DNA from: Neocallimastix lanati (nom. inval.)
Taxonomy: Eukaryota > Neocallimastigomycota > Neocallimastigomycetes > Neocallimastigales > Neocallimastigaceae
Assembly (NCBI GenBank): GCA_016946835.1
Contig: JACVTC010000041.1
Coordinates: 1,305,001 to 1,329,555 of the forward strand
Length of the DNA stretch: 24,555 nt
Direction: 5' to 3'
Position 1 is the first letter of the stretch. Every line of letters begins with the position of its first letter. A program made the position numbers and the translations under genes. Below the pieces are notes generated by a model. The model did not search any database and was not told where the DNA came from. It was given only the letters and a program-made list of their open reading frames with translations. This document shows, one piece after another, positions 11,779-19,545 of the stretch.

Positions 11779-12381
11779 ATGACTTCTTCTGAAACTGTTA
11801 ACAAGGATCAAAACGTAGTTCTTTCCGTTGGTAAGGGAGCTACTAAGGTTGCTTCGACCGGTATTAGTTTTTTCAAGGATTTCATTAAGTTCCTTAACAA
11901 GGGTAATGTTATTGATTTAGCTACTGGTGTTGTCATCGGTACTGCCTTTACCAATATTGTTAACTCTATTGTTAATGATTTCTTCTCACCAGTTATTGGT
12001 TATCTTACTAGTGGTAAGAGTTTAACTGAAAAGTTCTGGACTATTACTCACGGTAACGATACTGAAAAAAGAGATTACACTACTAGATCTGAAGCTGCTA
12101 AGTACGGTGCTGTTACTATTAACTATGGTAACTTCCTTCAAACTTTAATTAACTTTGTTATTGTTGGTTTCTGTGTTTACTTAGTCATTAAGCTTGTTTC
12201 TCTTGTCTGGAAGAAGGAAGAAGAAATCAGTACTGACTGGCCATGTCCAAGATGTAAACAAATGAACAAACTCGGTGCCACTAAGTGTTACGCTTGTGGT
12301 GAAGATCCAATTTATCCAGAAGATGTCGATCCAGAGTTATACTTAAAGGACCCAGAAGCTGCTGTTAAAAAAGCAAATTAA
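11779..12381 (+). CDS. MscL-type mechanosensitive channel with C-terminal zinc ribbon
   Basis: This 200-residue protein is a large-conductance mechanosensitive channel homologue. MscL forms a homopentameric pore that opens under membrane tension and releases solutes during hypo-osmotic shock. Residues 41-75 hold the MscL signature GNVIDLATGVVIGTAF with the pore-lining first helix, and residues 115-143 (NYGNFLQTLINFVIVGF and on) form the second membrane helix; the loop between is 81-114. A 40-residue N-terminal extension precedes it. The usual cytoplasmic helix bundle is replaced after residue 150 by a zinc ribbon, C156-x2-C159 and C170-x2-C173, and an acidic tail. The frame is uninterrupted, with codons unlike the nearby LINEs (AAG, GGT, ACT and CCA favoured), suggesting good expression. 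The ATG at 11779 is the first in frame after stops. AATAAA lies at 12409-12414. The family is chiefly bacterial, so ancient transfer is possible. Plasma membrane location is inferred. Confidence 0.9.
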   Translation: MTSSETVNKDQNVVLSVGKGATKVASTGISFFKDFIKFLNKGNVIDLATGVVIGTAFTNIVNSIVNDFFSPVIGYLTSGKSLTEKFWTITHGNDTEKRDYTTRSEAAKYGAVTINYGNFLQTLINFVIVGFCVYLVIKLVSLVWKKEEEISTDWPCPRCKQMNKLGATKCYACGEDPIYPEDVDPELYLKDPEAAVKKAN

Positions 12382-12714
12382 TTAAAAAAAAAAATCATTA
12401 AATAACAAAATAAATTAATCATAAAAATCTAATCGTAAATTATTTTATTTATTTTAAACAAATTATTTATTCTCTTATTTTTTAAACAATAAAAAAAATA
12501 AAAATAATAAAAAATATTAATAGAAAAAAATTTAAAAATATAAAGAAATAAAATATATTTCATTATACGCTTATTAATAATGATAAGTAAATTAAAGTAA
12601 ATTTAAACGCTAGAAAAAAAAAAAAAAGTAAAAAATAAAAAAATAAAAATAAAAAATAATTAAAAATTAAGATTATTATTTTTGTTGTTTGTATATTTTT
12701 ATTATATTTTATTA
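12382..12714. other. 3' flank of the MscL-like gene, AT-rich
   Basis: The flank holds the A-rich sequence just after the stop, the AATAAA at 12409-12414, and further A/T low complexity. Nothing else was recognised. Confidence 0.65.
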
Positions 12715-12948
12715 CTATTATTATTATTATTTATATATATATATATATATTTATTATTAATTAATTTTACTTTTAAATTATTTCATTATTATTTATATAT
12801 ATATATATATATTTATTATTAATTAATTTTACTTTTAAATTATTTCATTTTTTATTAATTAATTTTACTTTTAAATTATTTCATTTTTTATTAATTAATT
12901 TTACTTTTAAATTATTTCATTTTTTATTTCATTTTTTATTTCATTTTT
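12715..12948. repeat. Nested tandem repeat array (62, 36 and 13 bp periods)
   Basis: The motif TTAATTTTACTTTTAAATTA recurs at 12761, 12823, 12859 and 12895. The first two units are 62 bp apart and include an (AT)n tract; the next two are 36 bp apart, having lost that tract. The array then decays into ATTTCATTTTTT units of 13 bp (12911-12948). This shows stepwise expansion by slippage and partial unit loss. Confidence 0.88.
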
Positions 12949-12979
12949 AATTCTAAAGCACTCATGATTTTCACCTCCA

Positions 12980-13096
12980 GATACAGATTCGATTGATAAC
13001 ACTAATACTGAAATTATTACTCGCAATAATGGACGTGGTGTTATTATCGAGGAATGGGAAAAGTTAGAGGCTATTACTTCTAACGCACTTTTATAA
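12980..13096 (+). CDS. Possible orphan terminal exon (partial)
   Basis: A frame of about 38 codons ends with TAA at 13094-13096; it opens after CACCTCCAG (12973-12980), which resembles a 3' splice acceptor behind a T-rich stretch and a CTAA-like branch site (about 12952). The encoded tail, with pieces NTEIITRNNGRGVIIEEW and KLEAITSNALL, uses host-like codons (AAG, GAG, AAC, GAA) and has normal composition between low-complexity DNA and the LINE. No start codon or upstream exon is visible. It could be the last exon of a host gene, a displaced fragment, or the end of another retroelement ORF. No family is recognised. Confidence 0.35.
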   Translation, partial: DTDSIDNTNTEIITRNNGRGVIIEEWEKLEAITSNALL

Positions 13097-13183
13097 TTTT
13101 ATAATATATAATATTTTATTTCATGTATTTTATTATTTTTTTATTTCTTTAAAATCATGTAATTTTATTATTATTATAAAATA
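13091..13183. repeat. 93-bp direct repeat, left copy (candidate TSD of LINE-A)
   Basis: By eye it is identical, base for base, to 18579-18671. It starts inside the last codons of the possible orphan exon and stops 2-3 bases before the first hairpin of LINE-A. As the left target-site duplication it would fix the 5' end of the element at about 13184. Confidence 0.8.
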
Positions 13184-13185
13184 TT

Positions 13186-13343
13186 ATTCCCCGAGCAGGG
13201 GTGTACTCGATTTATGTATTTAAATCGCCTGCAAGGGGAATTAACTTTACTCTTATAAAGTAGATCCACAGTACTGGTGCAAAATAGTAGTAAAGTTATA
13301 TTTTGTGTTAATTAATAACATTATGCGCAATGGTAATGTTATT
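13186..13343 (+). ncRNA. Three consecutive hairpins at the 5' end of LINE-A
   Basis: Hairpin 1: ATTCCCC (13186-13192) pairs with GGGGAAT (13235-13241), then GCAGG (13195-13199) with CCTGC (13228-13232), then CGATTTA (13208-13214) with TAAATCG (13221-13227). Hairpin 2: TAACTTTACT (13242-13251) pairs with AGTAAAGTTA (13289-13298). Hairpin 3: AATAACATTA (13314-13323) pairs with TAATGTTATT (13334-13343). All arms are perfect and the series starts within a few bases of the inferred element start. A role in RNA processing, promoter function or translation is inferred. A self-cleaving HDV-like fold is known at some LINE 5' ends, but its double pseudoknot is not evident here. Confidence 0.5.
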
Positions 13344-13847
13344 GGTAAAATTTTTCTGGTGAACACTCACTGCGGAATATAATGGTGCATTTTTGGAACA
13401 TTGTTAAATAAGTTACACCCAAGAATTAGTAATACATTTTCATTGTATTTCTATTTTCATGTAGTATTACTATTCTCATGTAAGAATCTATTGTATTCAA
13501 TTGTATTTCAACTTTATATTTCATGTATCACGTTGTAAGAGATTGATTCACTCTAAATCTTGTAGTAATTTATTTAACTCTTTACTAATTTTGTGCCATT
13601 TTATTTCATCAATTCAATCTTAGTCATTAAATACTTTATGATATTCAATTTAAATAATATACTGAAAAAAGTGCTAAATCAAATTATTTTTCAATCATTC
13701 AACAAACTACTAATTATCGAAATTATTTACTCCAAAAAGATATAAAATTATTACAATTCTCATTATACTCAAGACTTTATAATAAAAATTGACTTTTTTT
13801 TATTTTTTTTTTTTTTAGTTATTAATTTTTAGTTTTTTATTACTATT

Positions 13848-16800
13848 ATGGAAATCCAATTTATAAGAAATAAGAATTTCATTCTAAGAGGTTCAAGGTG
13901 CCACGGTATACCAATGGAGAATACGAAACTACTCTTTATCCGCGGACTTCGATCTTGGCCAGAAATCAAAATGAGAAGACATTTAAAGAAAACTCTGAAT
14001 GAATTAAATGATAAGATTTTATCAGTTAAACGTATTGCTAATTTTAATGATGCATTCTTTAAAATTAAAATAGTAGGTAATGAAGAAGAATTAACATCTA
14101 TTACTGATTGTATTGTTAATAGTTTCAAACGTGCTTCAATTAACGTTATTAATTGTAGCAAAAGGAATCATAAATACAGTTTTTCTTCACTCAAAAGGAA
14201 ACATTTTGCCTTATCAGAAAAAGTGAATTCATCTTATAATATCAACTTATTCACTACTTCAAATTCAAATGCAGATTCAAGTCAAAATTCAAATTCAAGT
14301 TCAAATACAGATTCATGTTCAAGTTCAAGTACAAGTTTAAGTACAAGTTCAAGTACAGGTTCAAGTTCAAGTTCAAGTCCAAGTTCAAGTACAATTTCAA
14401 GTTCAAGTTCAAGTACAAGTTCAAGTACAAGTTCAAGTTCAAGTTCAAGTTCAAGTTCAAGTACAAGTTCAAGTTCAAGTTCAAGTTCAAGTTCAAGTAC
14501 AAGTTCAAGTTCAATTTCAAATTTATGTTTAAATTCAGTTTCAAGCTCAGATTCAAATTCAAATTTCAGTTCAATCAATTATAATAATTCCAATAATATT
14601 AATAACACTCATATTAATAATAATACAGTTAAAGAATTTTCTCTATGTGTCAGTTGGAATACTAATGGATGGAACTTTGATAAAAAAGACAGTGTTGAAT
14701 TCTTTATTTCAATGTACAAACCACTTTTCTTATGCTTTCAGGAAACAGGAAATGGTTCAGGTTCTAGCAGTAAATATCCATGTCGAGTATCATTAAAAAA
14801 CTACAAACATTTCTTCAAAAAAGCTAATAATGAAATTCCCGGTAAAAGAGGTCTTTATATTGGGTTTCATAATTCTTGTCAAGCCTCTCTTGAAAACAAC
14901 ACTTATGAGTATATTATTTCCTTGTATACTTATAATTTTTGGAATTTCACTAAATGTTCTATTGGTAATGTGTACGTACCTCATAGTGGCCATAGCCTTC
15001 ATGCTAGAGCTGCTAGAATTGAAATATTGTCTTGGTTAAATAGTCACTCTTCTCATCCTTCAATGTTGGTTGGTGATTTTAATTTACCTACTGAGAAATT
15101 AAGTAATTTGCTCTCTAAATTTAGTAATTGGAAAATTCTTCCCTTATGGGGCTCCCCAATTTCATGGAGTAGAGGTAATAGAGAATCTGATATAGATCAT
15201 GCGATTGTCAATGATCATATGTTAGATTTACTTTCATATGGTACTTTTATTGACTTTCCCCCCATTTCGGATCATAAACCTTTATTAATAAAAGGTAAAT
15301 GTTTTTCATCAGTTAATTCAGATAATTCTTTCTCTCTGCCTAAAAAGACAGTTAAATGGGATAGATTAAAATGTATAAATGAAAAAGAATCAATTTTTGA
15401 CAACAACTATTTTAGTGTATTAGAGGAAGTGATTCCAGATCCTAATATTAGTATTGATGATATTTCAAAGAAATTTATTTCAACTTCATTCAATATTGCT
15501 AAGGAACTTAATATCACGTCAATTTCAGAAGTTCGAAAATCTTTTTTTCATATGTCGCAGAAAATATTTAATTTGCAAAAACTCAAAATGAAATTATATA
15601 AATCCATTAAAAGAAGAGGTTCTTATCATAATTTAGATGAATTTGAAGAATTAATTGATAAATATAATAGAATGTGCAAAATTATTCATCATATGTGTAA
15701 TATTTATAGGAAAACTGAATACCAACATTGGATTAATACAGGATGTGAATATATGAAATCTCATAACCCTAAAAAAGCTTGGAAATGGCTTAAAACAACA
15801 GCAAAAGTAGATAAATTTAAAAATATGTCAAATTCTCCAGTAAAGGACAAAAATGGTAAACTAGCTACTTCTACTAAAGAACAGTTAGAAGTATGGCACA
15901 ATCACTATAAAAAACTTGCTTCAAGCCATTCTGATATCAATAGTGCATTAATCGAATGGTATAATAAATTTTCCAATGGAACAATTAGGTATACGAGACA
16001 CAATGAATGGGATATAAATCAAGACATCAGTATAGAAGAAATTAGAGAAGCAATTTTGGCTACTCCAAATTTTAGAGCTTCAGGCCCGGATGGAATTCCT
16101 ATTGAATTTTATAAAGCTTTAATTCCTCCGGATGACGAAAATTCAGTAAATAATTCTTCTTCTGGTTTAAATTGTTTACAGAAGATATACTCAAGAATTT
16201 GGAATGGAGAATTTCCTAGCTCATGGAATGAAGCAAGTATTATATCTATTCCTAAAAAAGGAGATGATCTATCTGATTGTGACAATTATCGAGGTATCTC
16301 TCTGATTAACAATGGTATTAAACTCATTTCGAAAATAGTCTCCAAAAGAATTTCAGAATATGGACTTAAAAATAATTTTATTAGGCCAGAGCAATTTGGA
16401 TTTCGTACTAAAGAAGAATGTGTTAGTTTATTTATTTCAATTCGAGAAATTTGTCAAAGGCGTAAAAATGATAATAAAGAAACTTACCTTGCTTTTCTAG
16501 ATTTAAAAAAGGCATATGATTCTGTTCCAATAGGTAATATTTTATATAAATTAGATGCTTTAGGTATTAGAGGTAAATGTTATCAATTTATAAAAAATCT
16601 ATATTTGACATCCAAAGCTAGTGTTAAAATTGATGATCAATATTCGGAATCTTTTAATATTATGAAAGGAGTTAGACAAGGTTGTCCACTATCACCAATT
16701 CTTTTCAATCTTTTTATTAATGACATTTTTAATGATGTTTCAGAACTTGGAATTCCTTTAGGCGAATCTAGATGTTGTGGTGGACTCTTTGCAGATGATA

Positions 16801-18299
16801 TTGTTCTATGCGCACCGTCAAGAACTAAGTTGAAAAAAATGCTTAAGAAGGTAAATGAATGGGCTAAATTTAATATGATGAATTTTGGAATTAATAAGTG
16901 TGCAACGATGGTGATTCGACCAGACACACCTCTTTTTCAAAATAAAAGAGATCCTACTTTTTATCTTGCTGGTCAACCAATTCCAATAACTAAATGTTAT
17001 ACCTATTTAGGTATACCATTTGATAAAAGCTTATCGTTGAAACCTATTATTAAATTACTTAACTCTAAAGTAACTAAAGCTCTCTTTTCTGTTAGTAAAT
17101 TTCTTTCAAATTCCAAAATTCCTATTCCATTTAAGAAGATTATAATTAACTCTTATGTACTTAGTAAAGTCTCTTACTTTGCACCTTTACTTGGTTCGAA
17201 TAAAACGAGAACAAATAATACTCAGAAATTAATTAATAAAGGATTAAGATGGATTGCAGGTATACAAAAAGCCAAATCATTTATTAATGTATATTCTATT
17301 TCAAAAGATTTACATATTCCTCCATTGTCAGCTAAGTGTGCTTTGTCTCAGGTCAAATGTTTTGATAAATGGAAAAATTCAAATTGTATTATTTCCTATT
17401 TAGTTAATAATATTCCAAAATCTAGAAAATATACATGGACAAAAGAAAGTAGAACTCTTAAACGTAAACTAGAGAAAAGAGGTAATAACGATAATAAAAT
17501 CAAGGATTTTTATTGGAAAAGAGATATGAAAATCAATTCTATTAAAGCTGAGTTTTATGACAAAAACAAATTCGAAGAAACATCAAAATTTATAAAACTT
17601 TGTTATGACTATCCTGATCTTTCATATGGTTTCTATTGGCTATTGAGAGCACGAAGCGGATATAGATTAGATGCTAGAATTGCTAAAGCTGCAAAAATAG
17701 TGGACCAAATGTGTCCTAATTTTTGTCCCTGTTGTAAAAGTAATAAACAATGGATAAGTCATTGGTTAATTGATTGTCCCTTTTTCAATCATACTCGTAG
17801 TAAAGTTAATGATAAAATTTTATTTTTATATAATGCTTTTTACCGTGGCAACCTAACAAATGATATTGTTAATAGTAATAATGATAATAGTAATAGTAAT
17901 AATAGTAATAGTTATAATAGTAATAATAATATTAGTAATAGTATTTTTAGTAATGTTAGTAATAGTATTGAAAATAATGTGTATATTGATTCTAGTGTGT
18001 GTGAAAAAGTGTTTAATTTCCTTCTTGGAGGTCGAAGTATTAATAACAGTACAAGGGAATGGAAGGATCTATTTAAGTGCCAGATGAAATCAGGTGCTTA
18101 TTCTGATACTCCGTTCTTAGTGGTTACTGCGGCACTTCTCCAATCGATTATACCTATTGCTATTGGCCAGCAATGGTCTTTATTCAATAGGTTCAAATCG
18201 AATCGTACTACTACTACCAAGAGCGTCAATGCTGAAGAAACAGTAAGACAGGCCAGCAGGGCTAGCGCAACCAATGAAGATCATAATTTTGTATCTTAA
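13848..18299 (+). CDS. LINE-A polyprotein: AP-endonuclease / reverse transcriptase
   Basis: The 1483-residue protein would nick target DNA and reverse-transcribe the element RNA. Residues 1-110 form a compact alpha/beta region (LLFIRGLRSW near 28, FFKIKI near 70) resembling an RRM-like nucleic-acid-binding domain. Residues 139-241 are a Ser/Thr-rich microsatellite-coded linker. The endonuclease spans about 264-480: SWNTNGW (269-275), QETG with catalytic E299, VGDFN (408-412) and SDH (474-476). The RT spans about 740-1010: GPDGIPIEFYKAL, YRGISLIN, LDLKKAYD (D885), GVRQGCPLSPILFN and FADD (981-984). The knuckle is C1293-x2-C1296-x8-H1305-x4-C1310, followed by an Asn-rich linker (about 1340-1372) and a conserved C-terminal domain containing FNFLLGG. 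All catalytic residues are present. The start is the first ATG after a long T-rich stretch. Confidence 0.93.
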   Translation: MEIQFIRNKNFILRGSRCHGIPMENTKLLFIRGLRSWPEIKMRRHLKKTLNELNDKILSVKRIANFNDAFFKIKIVGNEEELTSITDCIVNSFKRASINVINCSKRNHKYSFSSLKRKHFALSEKVNSSYNINLFTTSNSNADSSQNSNSSSNTDSCSSSSTSLSTSSSTGSSSSSSPSSSTISSSSSSTSSSTSSSSSSSSSSSTSSSSSSSSSSSTSSSSISNLCLNSVSSSDSNSNFSSINYNNSNNINNTHINNNTVKEFSLCVSWNTNGWNFDKKDSVEFFISMYKPLFLCFQETGNGSGSSSKYPCRVSLKNYKHFFKKANNEIPGKRGLYIGFHNSCQASLENNTYEYIISLYTYNFWNFTKCSIGNVYVPHSGHSLHARAARIEILSWLNSHSSHPSMLVGDFNLPTEKLSNLLSKFSNWKILPLWGSPISWSRGNRESDIDHAIVNDHMLDLLSYGTFIDFPPISDHKPLLIKGKCFSSVNSDNSFSLPKKTVKWDRLKCINEKESIFDNNYFSVLEEVIPDPNISIDDISKKFISTSFNIAKELNITSISEVRKSFFHMSQKIFNLQKLKMKLYKSIKRRGSYHNLDEFEELIDKYNRMCKIIHHMCNIYRKTEYQHWINTGCEYMKSHNPKKAWKWLKTTAKVDKFKNMSNSPVKDKNGKLATSTKEQLEVWHNHYKKLASSHSDINSALIEWYNKFSNGTIRYTRHNEWDINQDISIEEIREAILATPNFRASGPDGIPIEFYKALIPPDDENSVNNSSSGLNCLQKIYSRIWNGEFPSSWNEASIISIPKKGDDLSDCDNYRGISLINNGIKLISKIVSKRISEYGLKNNFIRPEQFGFRTKEECVSLFISIREICQRRKNDNKETYLAFLDLKKAYDSVPIGNILYKLDALGIRGKCYQFIKNLYLTSKASVKIDDQYSESFNIMKGVRQGCPLSPILFNLFINDIFNDVSELGIPLGESRCCGGLFADDIVLCAPSRTKLKKMLKKVNEWAKFNMMNFGINKCATMVIRPDTPLFQNKRDPTFYLAGQPIPITKCYTYLGIPFDKSLSLKPIIKLLNSKVTKALFSVSKFLSNSKIPIPFKKIIINSYVLSKVSYFAPLLGSNKTRTNNTQKLINKGLRWIAGIQKAKSFINVYSISKDLHIPPLSAKCALSQVKCFDKWKNSNCIISYLVNNIPKSRKYTWTKESRTLKRKLEKRGNNDNKIKDFYWKRDMKINSIKAEFYDKNKFEETSKFIKLCYDYPDLSYGFYWLLRARSGYRLDARIAKAAKIVDQMCPNFCPCCKSNKQWISHWLIDCPFFNHTRSKVNDKILFLYNAFYRGNLTNDIVNSNNDNSNSNNSNSYNSNNNISNSIFSNVSNSIENNVYIDSSVCEKVFNFLLGGRSINNSTREWKDLFKCQMKSGAYSDTPFLVVTAALLQSIIPIAIGQQWSLFNRFKSNRTTTTKSVNAEETVRQASRASATNEDHNFVS
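14256..14570 (+). repeat. (AGTTCA/AGTACA)n microsatellite coding poly-Ser/Thr
   Basis: A hexanucleotide-like array of AGTTCAAGTTCA and AGTACAAGT units lies inside the LINE-A ORF. It stays open in several frames on both strands, which creates false overlapping frames (poly-LN, poly-LE, poly-KF). LINE-B has only about a dozen Ser/Asn-rich residues at this point, so the array is an expansion within the linker between the N-terminal and endonuclease domains. Confidence 0.93.
17862..17970 (+). repeat. (AATAGT)n microsatellite coding Asn/Ser linker
   Basis: Repeated AATAGTAAT units code Asn and Ser between the zinc knuckle and the C-terminal domain of LINE-A. The truncated copy beginning at 18667 corresponds to sequence starting at 17971, exactly at the 3' edge of this tract. 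Confidence 0.9.
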
Positions 18300-18330
18300 A
18301 ATTATGATTAACATTGCGAAGTCAAAGTTA

Positions 18331-18354
18331 ATTATTATACTTCAGTATAATAAT
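18331..18354 (+). ncRNA. Perfect 10-bp hairpin in LINE-A 3' UTR
   Basis: ATTATTATAC (18331-18340), loop TTCA, GTATAATAAT (18345-18354). The same hairpin is at 19026-19049 and 19305-19328 in the two truncated copies, unchanged. It is flanked by two GAAGTC strings. Stringent-type LINEs use a 3' stem-loop for RT recognition; that role here is inferred from position and conservation. Confidence 0.6.
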
Positions 18355-18534
18355 GCCCTTGTGAAGTCTTACAAATATTAATTAAATGAAACTAGAATAT
18401 ATTATACCATTATTTTATTTTTATTTTGTGTTGTGTTTTATTTTTTGTTTATTTTTTTATCTTTTTTTTTTATTATTTTATTACATGTATTTTATCAAAT
18501 ATTTAATTAATAAAGATGAAACAAGTTTGCTGCC

Positions 18535-18574
<40 letters not shown>

Positions 18575-18578
18575 AATA

Positions 18579-18671
18579 TTATAATTTTATAATATATAAT
18601 ATTTTATTTCATGTATTTTATTATTTTTTTATTTCTTTAAAATCATGTAATTTTATTATTATTATAAAATA
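18579..18671. repeat. 93-bp direct repeat, right copy
   Basis: Identical by eye to 13091-13183. It is separated from the LINE-A poly(A) by TATAAAATA (18570-18578) and runs straight into the truncated LINE copy, sharing AAAATA with it. Confidence 0.8.
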
Positions 18672-19226
18672 ATGTGTATATTGATTCTAGTGTTTGTGAA
18701 AAAGTGTTTAATTTCCTTCTTGGAGGTCGAAGTATTAATAACAGTACAAGGGAATGGAAGGATCTATTTAAGTGCCAGATGAAATCAGGTGCTTATTCTG
18801 ATACTCCGTTCTTAGTGGTTACTGCGGCACTCCTCCAATCGATTATACCTATTGCAATTGACCAGCAATGGTCTTTGTTCAATAGGTTCAAATCGAATCG
18901 TACTACTACTACCAAGAGCGTCAATGCTGAAGAAACAGTAAGACAGGCCAGCAGGGCTAGCGCAACCAATGAAGATCATAATTTTGTATCTTAAAATTAT
19001 GATTAACATTGCGAAGTCAAAGTTAATTATTATACTTCAGTATAATAATGCCCTTGTGAAGTCTTACAAATATTAATTAAATGAAACTAGAATATATTAT
19101 ACCATTATTTTATTTTTATTTTGTGTTTTATTTTTTGTTTATTTTTTTTCTTTTTTTTTTTTTATTATTTTATTACATGTATTTTATCAAATATTTAATT
19201 AATAAAGATGAAACAAGTTTGCTGCC

Positions 19227-19278
<52 letters not shown>
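18667..19278 (+). mobile_element. 5'-truncated LINE-A-family copy 2
   Basis: Corresponds to LINE-A from 17971 onward, with only scattered substitutions visible and T-run length changes. It includes the last 106 codons of the ORF (18674-18994, stop retained), the 3' UTR hairpin, AATAAA at 19201-19206 and a 49-base A tail (19230-19278). The left junction overlaps the preceding 93-bp repeat by the six bases AAAATA, a microhomology typical of 5'-truncated LINE junctions. Confidence 0.88.
18674..18994 (+). pseudogene. C-terminal fragment of LINE-A ORF
   Basis: Contains the same C-terminal domain as LINE-A residues about 1378-1483 (starting YIDSSVCEKVFNFLLGG). The visible change is GQQW to DQQW. 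The frame is open but lacks endonuclease and RT, so it is a non-functional remnant of the copy. Confidence 0.9.
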
Positions 19279-19280
<2 letters not shown>

Positions 19281-19508
19281 ATTAACATTGCGAAGTCAAA
19301 GTTAATTATTATACTTCAGTATAATAATGCCCTTGTGAAGTCTTACAAATATTAATTAAATGAAACTAGAATATATTATACCATTATTTTATTTTTATTT
19401 TGTGTTTTATTTTTTTTTTATTTTTTTATCTTTTTTTTTTTTTTTATTATTTTATTACATGTATTTTATCAAATATTTAATTAATAAAGATGAAACAAGT
19501 TTGCTGCC

Positions 19509-19543
<35 letters not shown>
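19278..19543 (+). mobile_element. 5'-truncated LINE-A-family copy 3 (3' UTR only)
   Basis: Begins directly in the poly(A) of copy 2 with ATGATTAACATTGCG, equal to LINE-A from just after its stop codon. It holds the 3' UTR hairpin (19305-19328), AATAAA (19483-19488) and a 32-base A tail (19512-19543). No coding sequence is included. Confidence 0.88.

Positions 19544-19545
<2 letters not shown>

Larger units (their letters stand above)
13184..18569 (+). mobile_element. Full-length LINE retrotransposon (LINE-A)
   Basis: This is an autonomous non-LTR retrotransposon of the apurinic-endonuclease type: a structured leader (13184-13847), one intact 1483-codon ORF, a 3' UTR of about 240 bases with a perfect hairpin, AATAAA at 18509-18514, and a 32-base poly(A) tail (18538-18569). 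A perfect 93-bp direct repeat lies on both sides (13091-13183 and 18579-18671), with nine extra bases between tail and repeat. The intact frame, pure tail and identical flanks indicate a recent insertion that may still be active. There is no separate ORF1. I do not assign a clade; Tad, L1 or CR1-like groups would need phylogeny. Confidence 0.88.

Noticed and set aside
13829-14161. Minus-strand 110-codon frame over the start of LINE-A
   Set aside because: It is a shadow of the plus-strand ORF, with no family features.
14254-14584. Overlapping frames (poly-LN, poly-LE, poly-KF) within the Ser-rich part of LINE-A
   Set aside because: The hexanucleotide-like array is stop-free in several frames; the real frame is the long plus-strand one with conserved domains on both sides.
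18386-18574. Small hydrophobic protein ending in polylysine
   Set aside because: The lysines are the LINE poly(A) tail; the frame lies in the 3' UTR. It is kept only as a low-interest observation.
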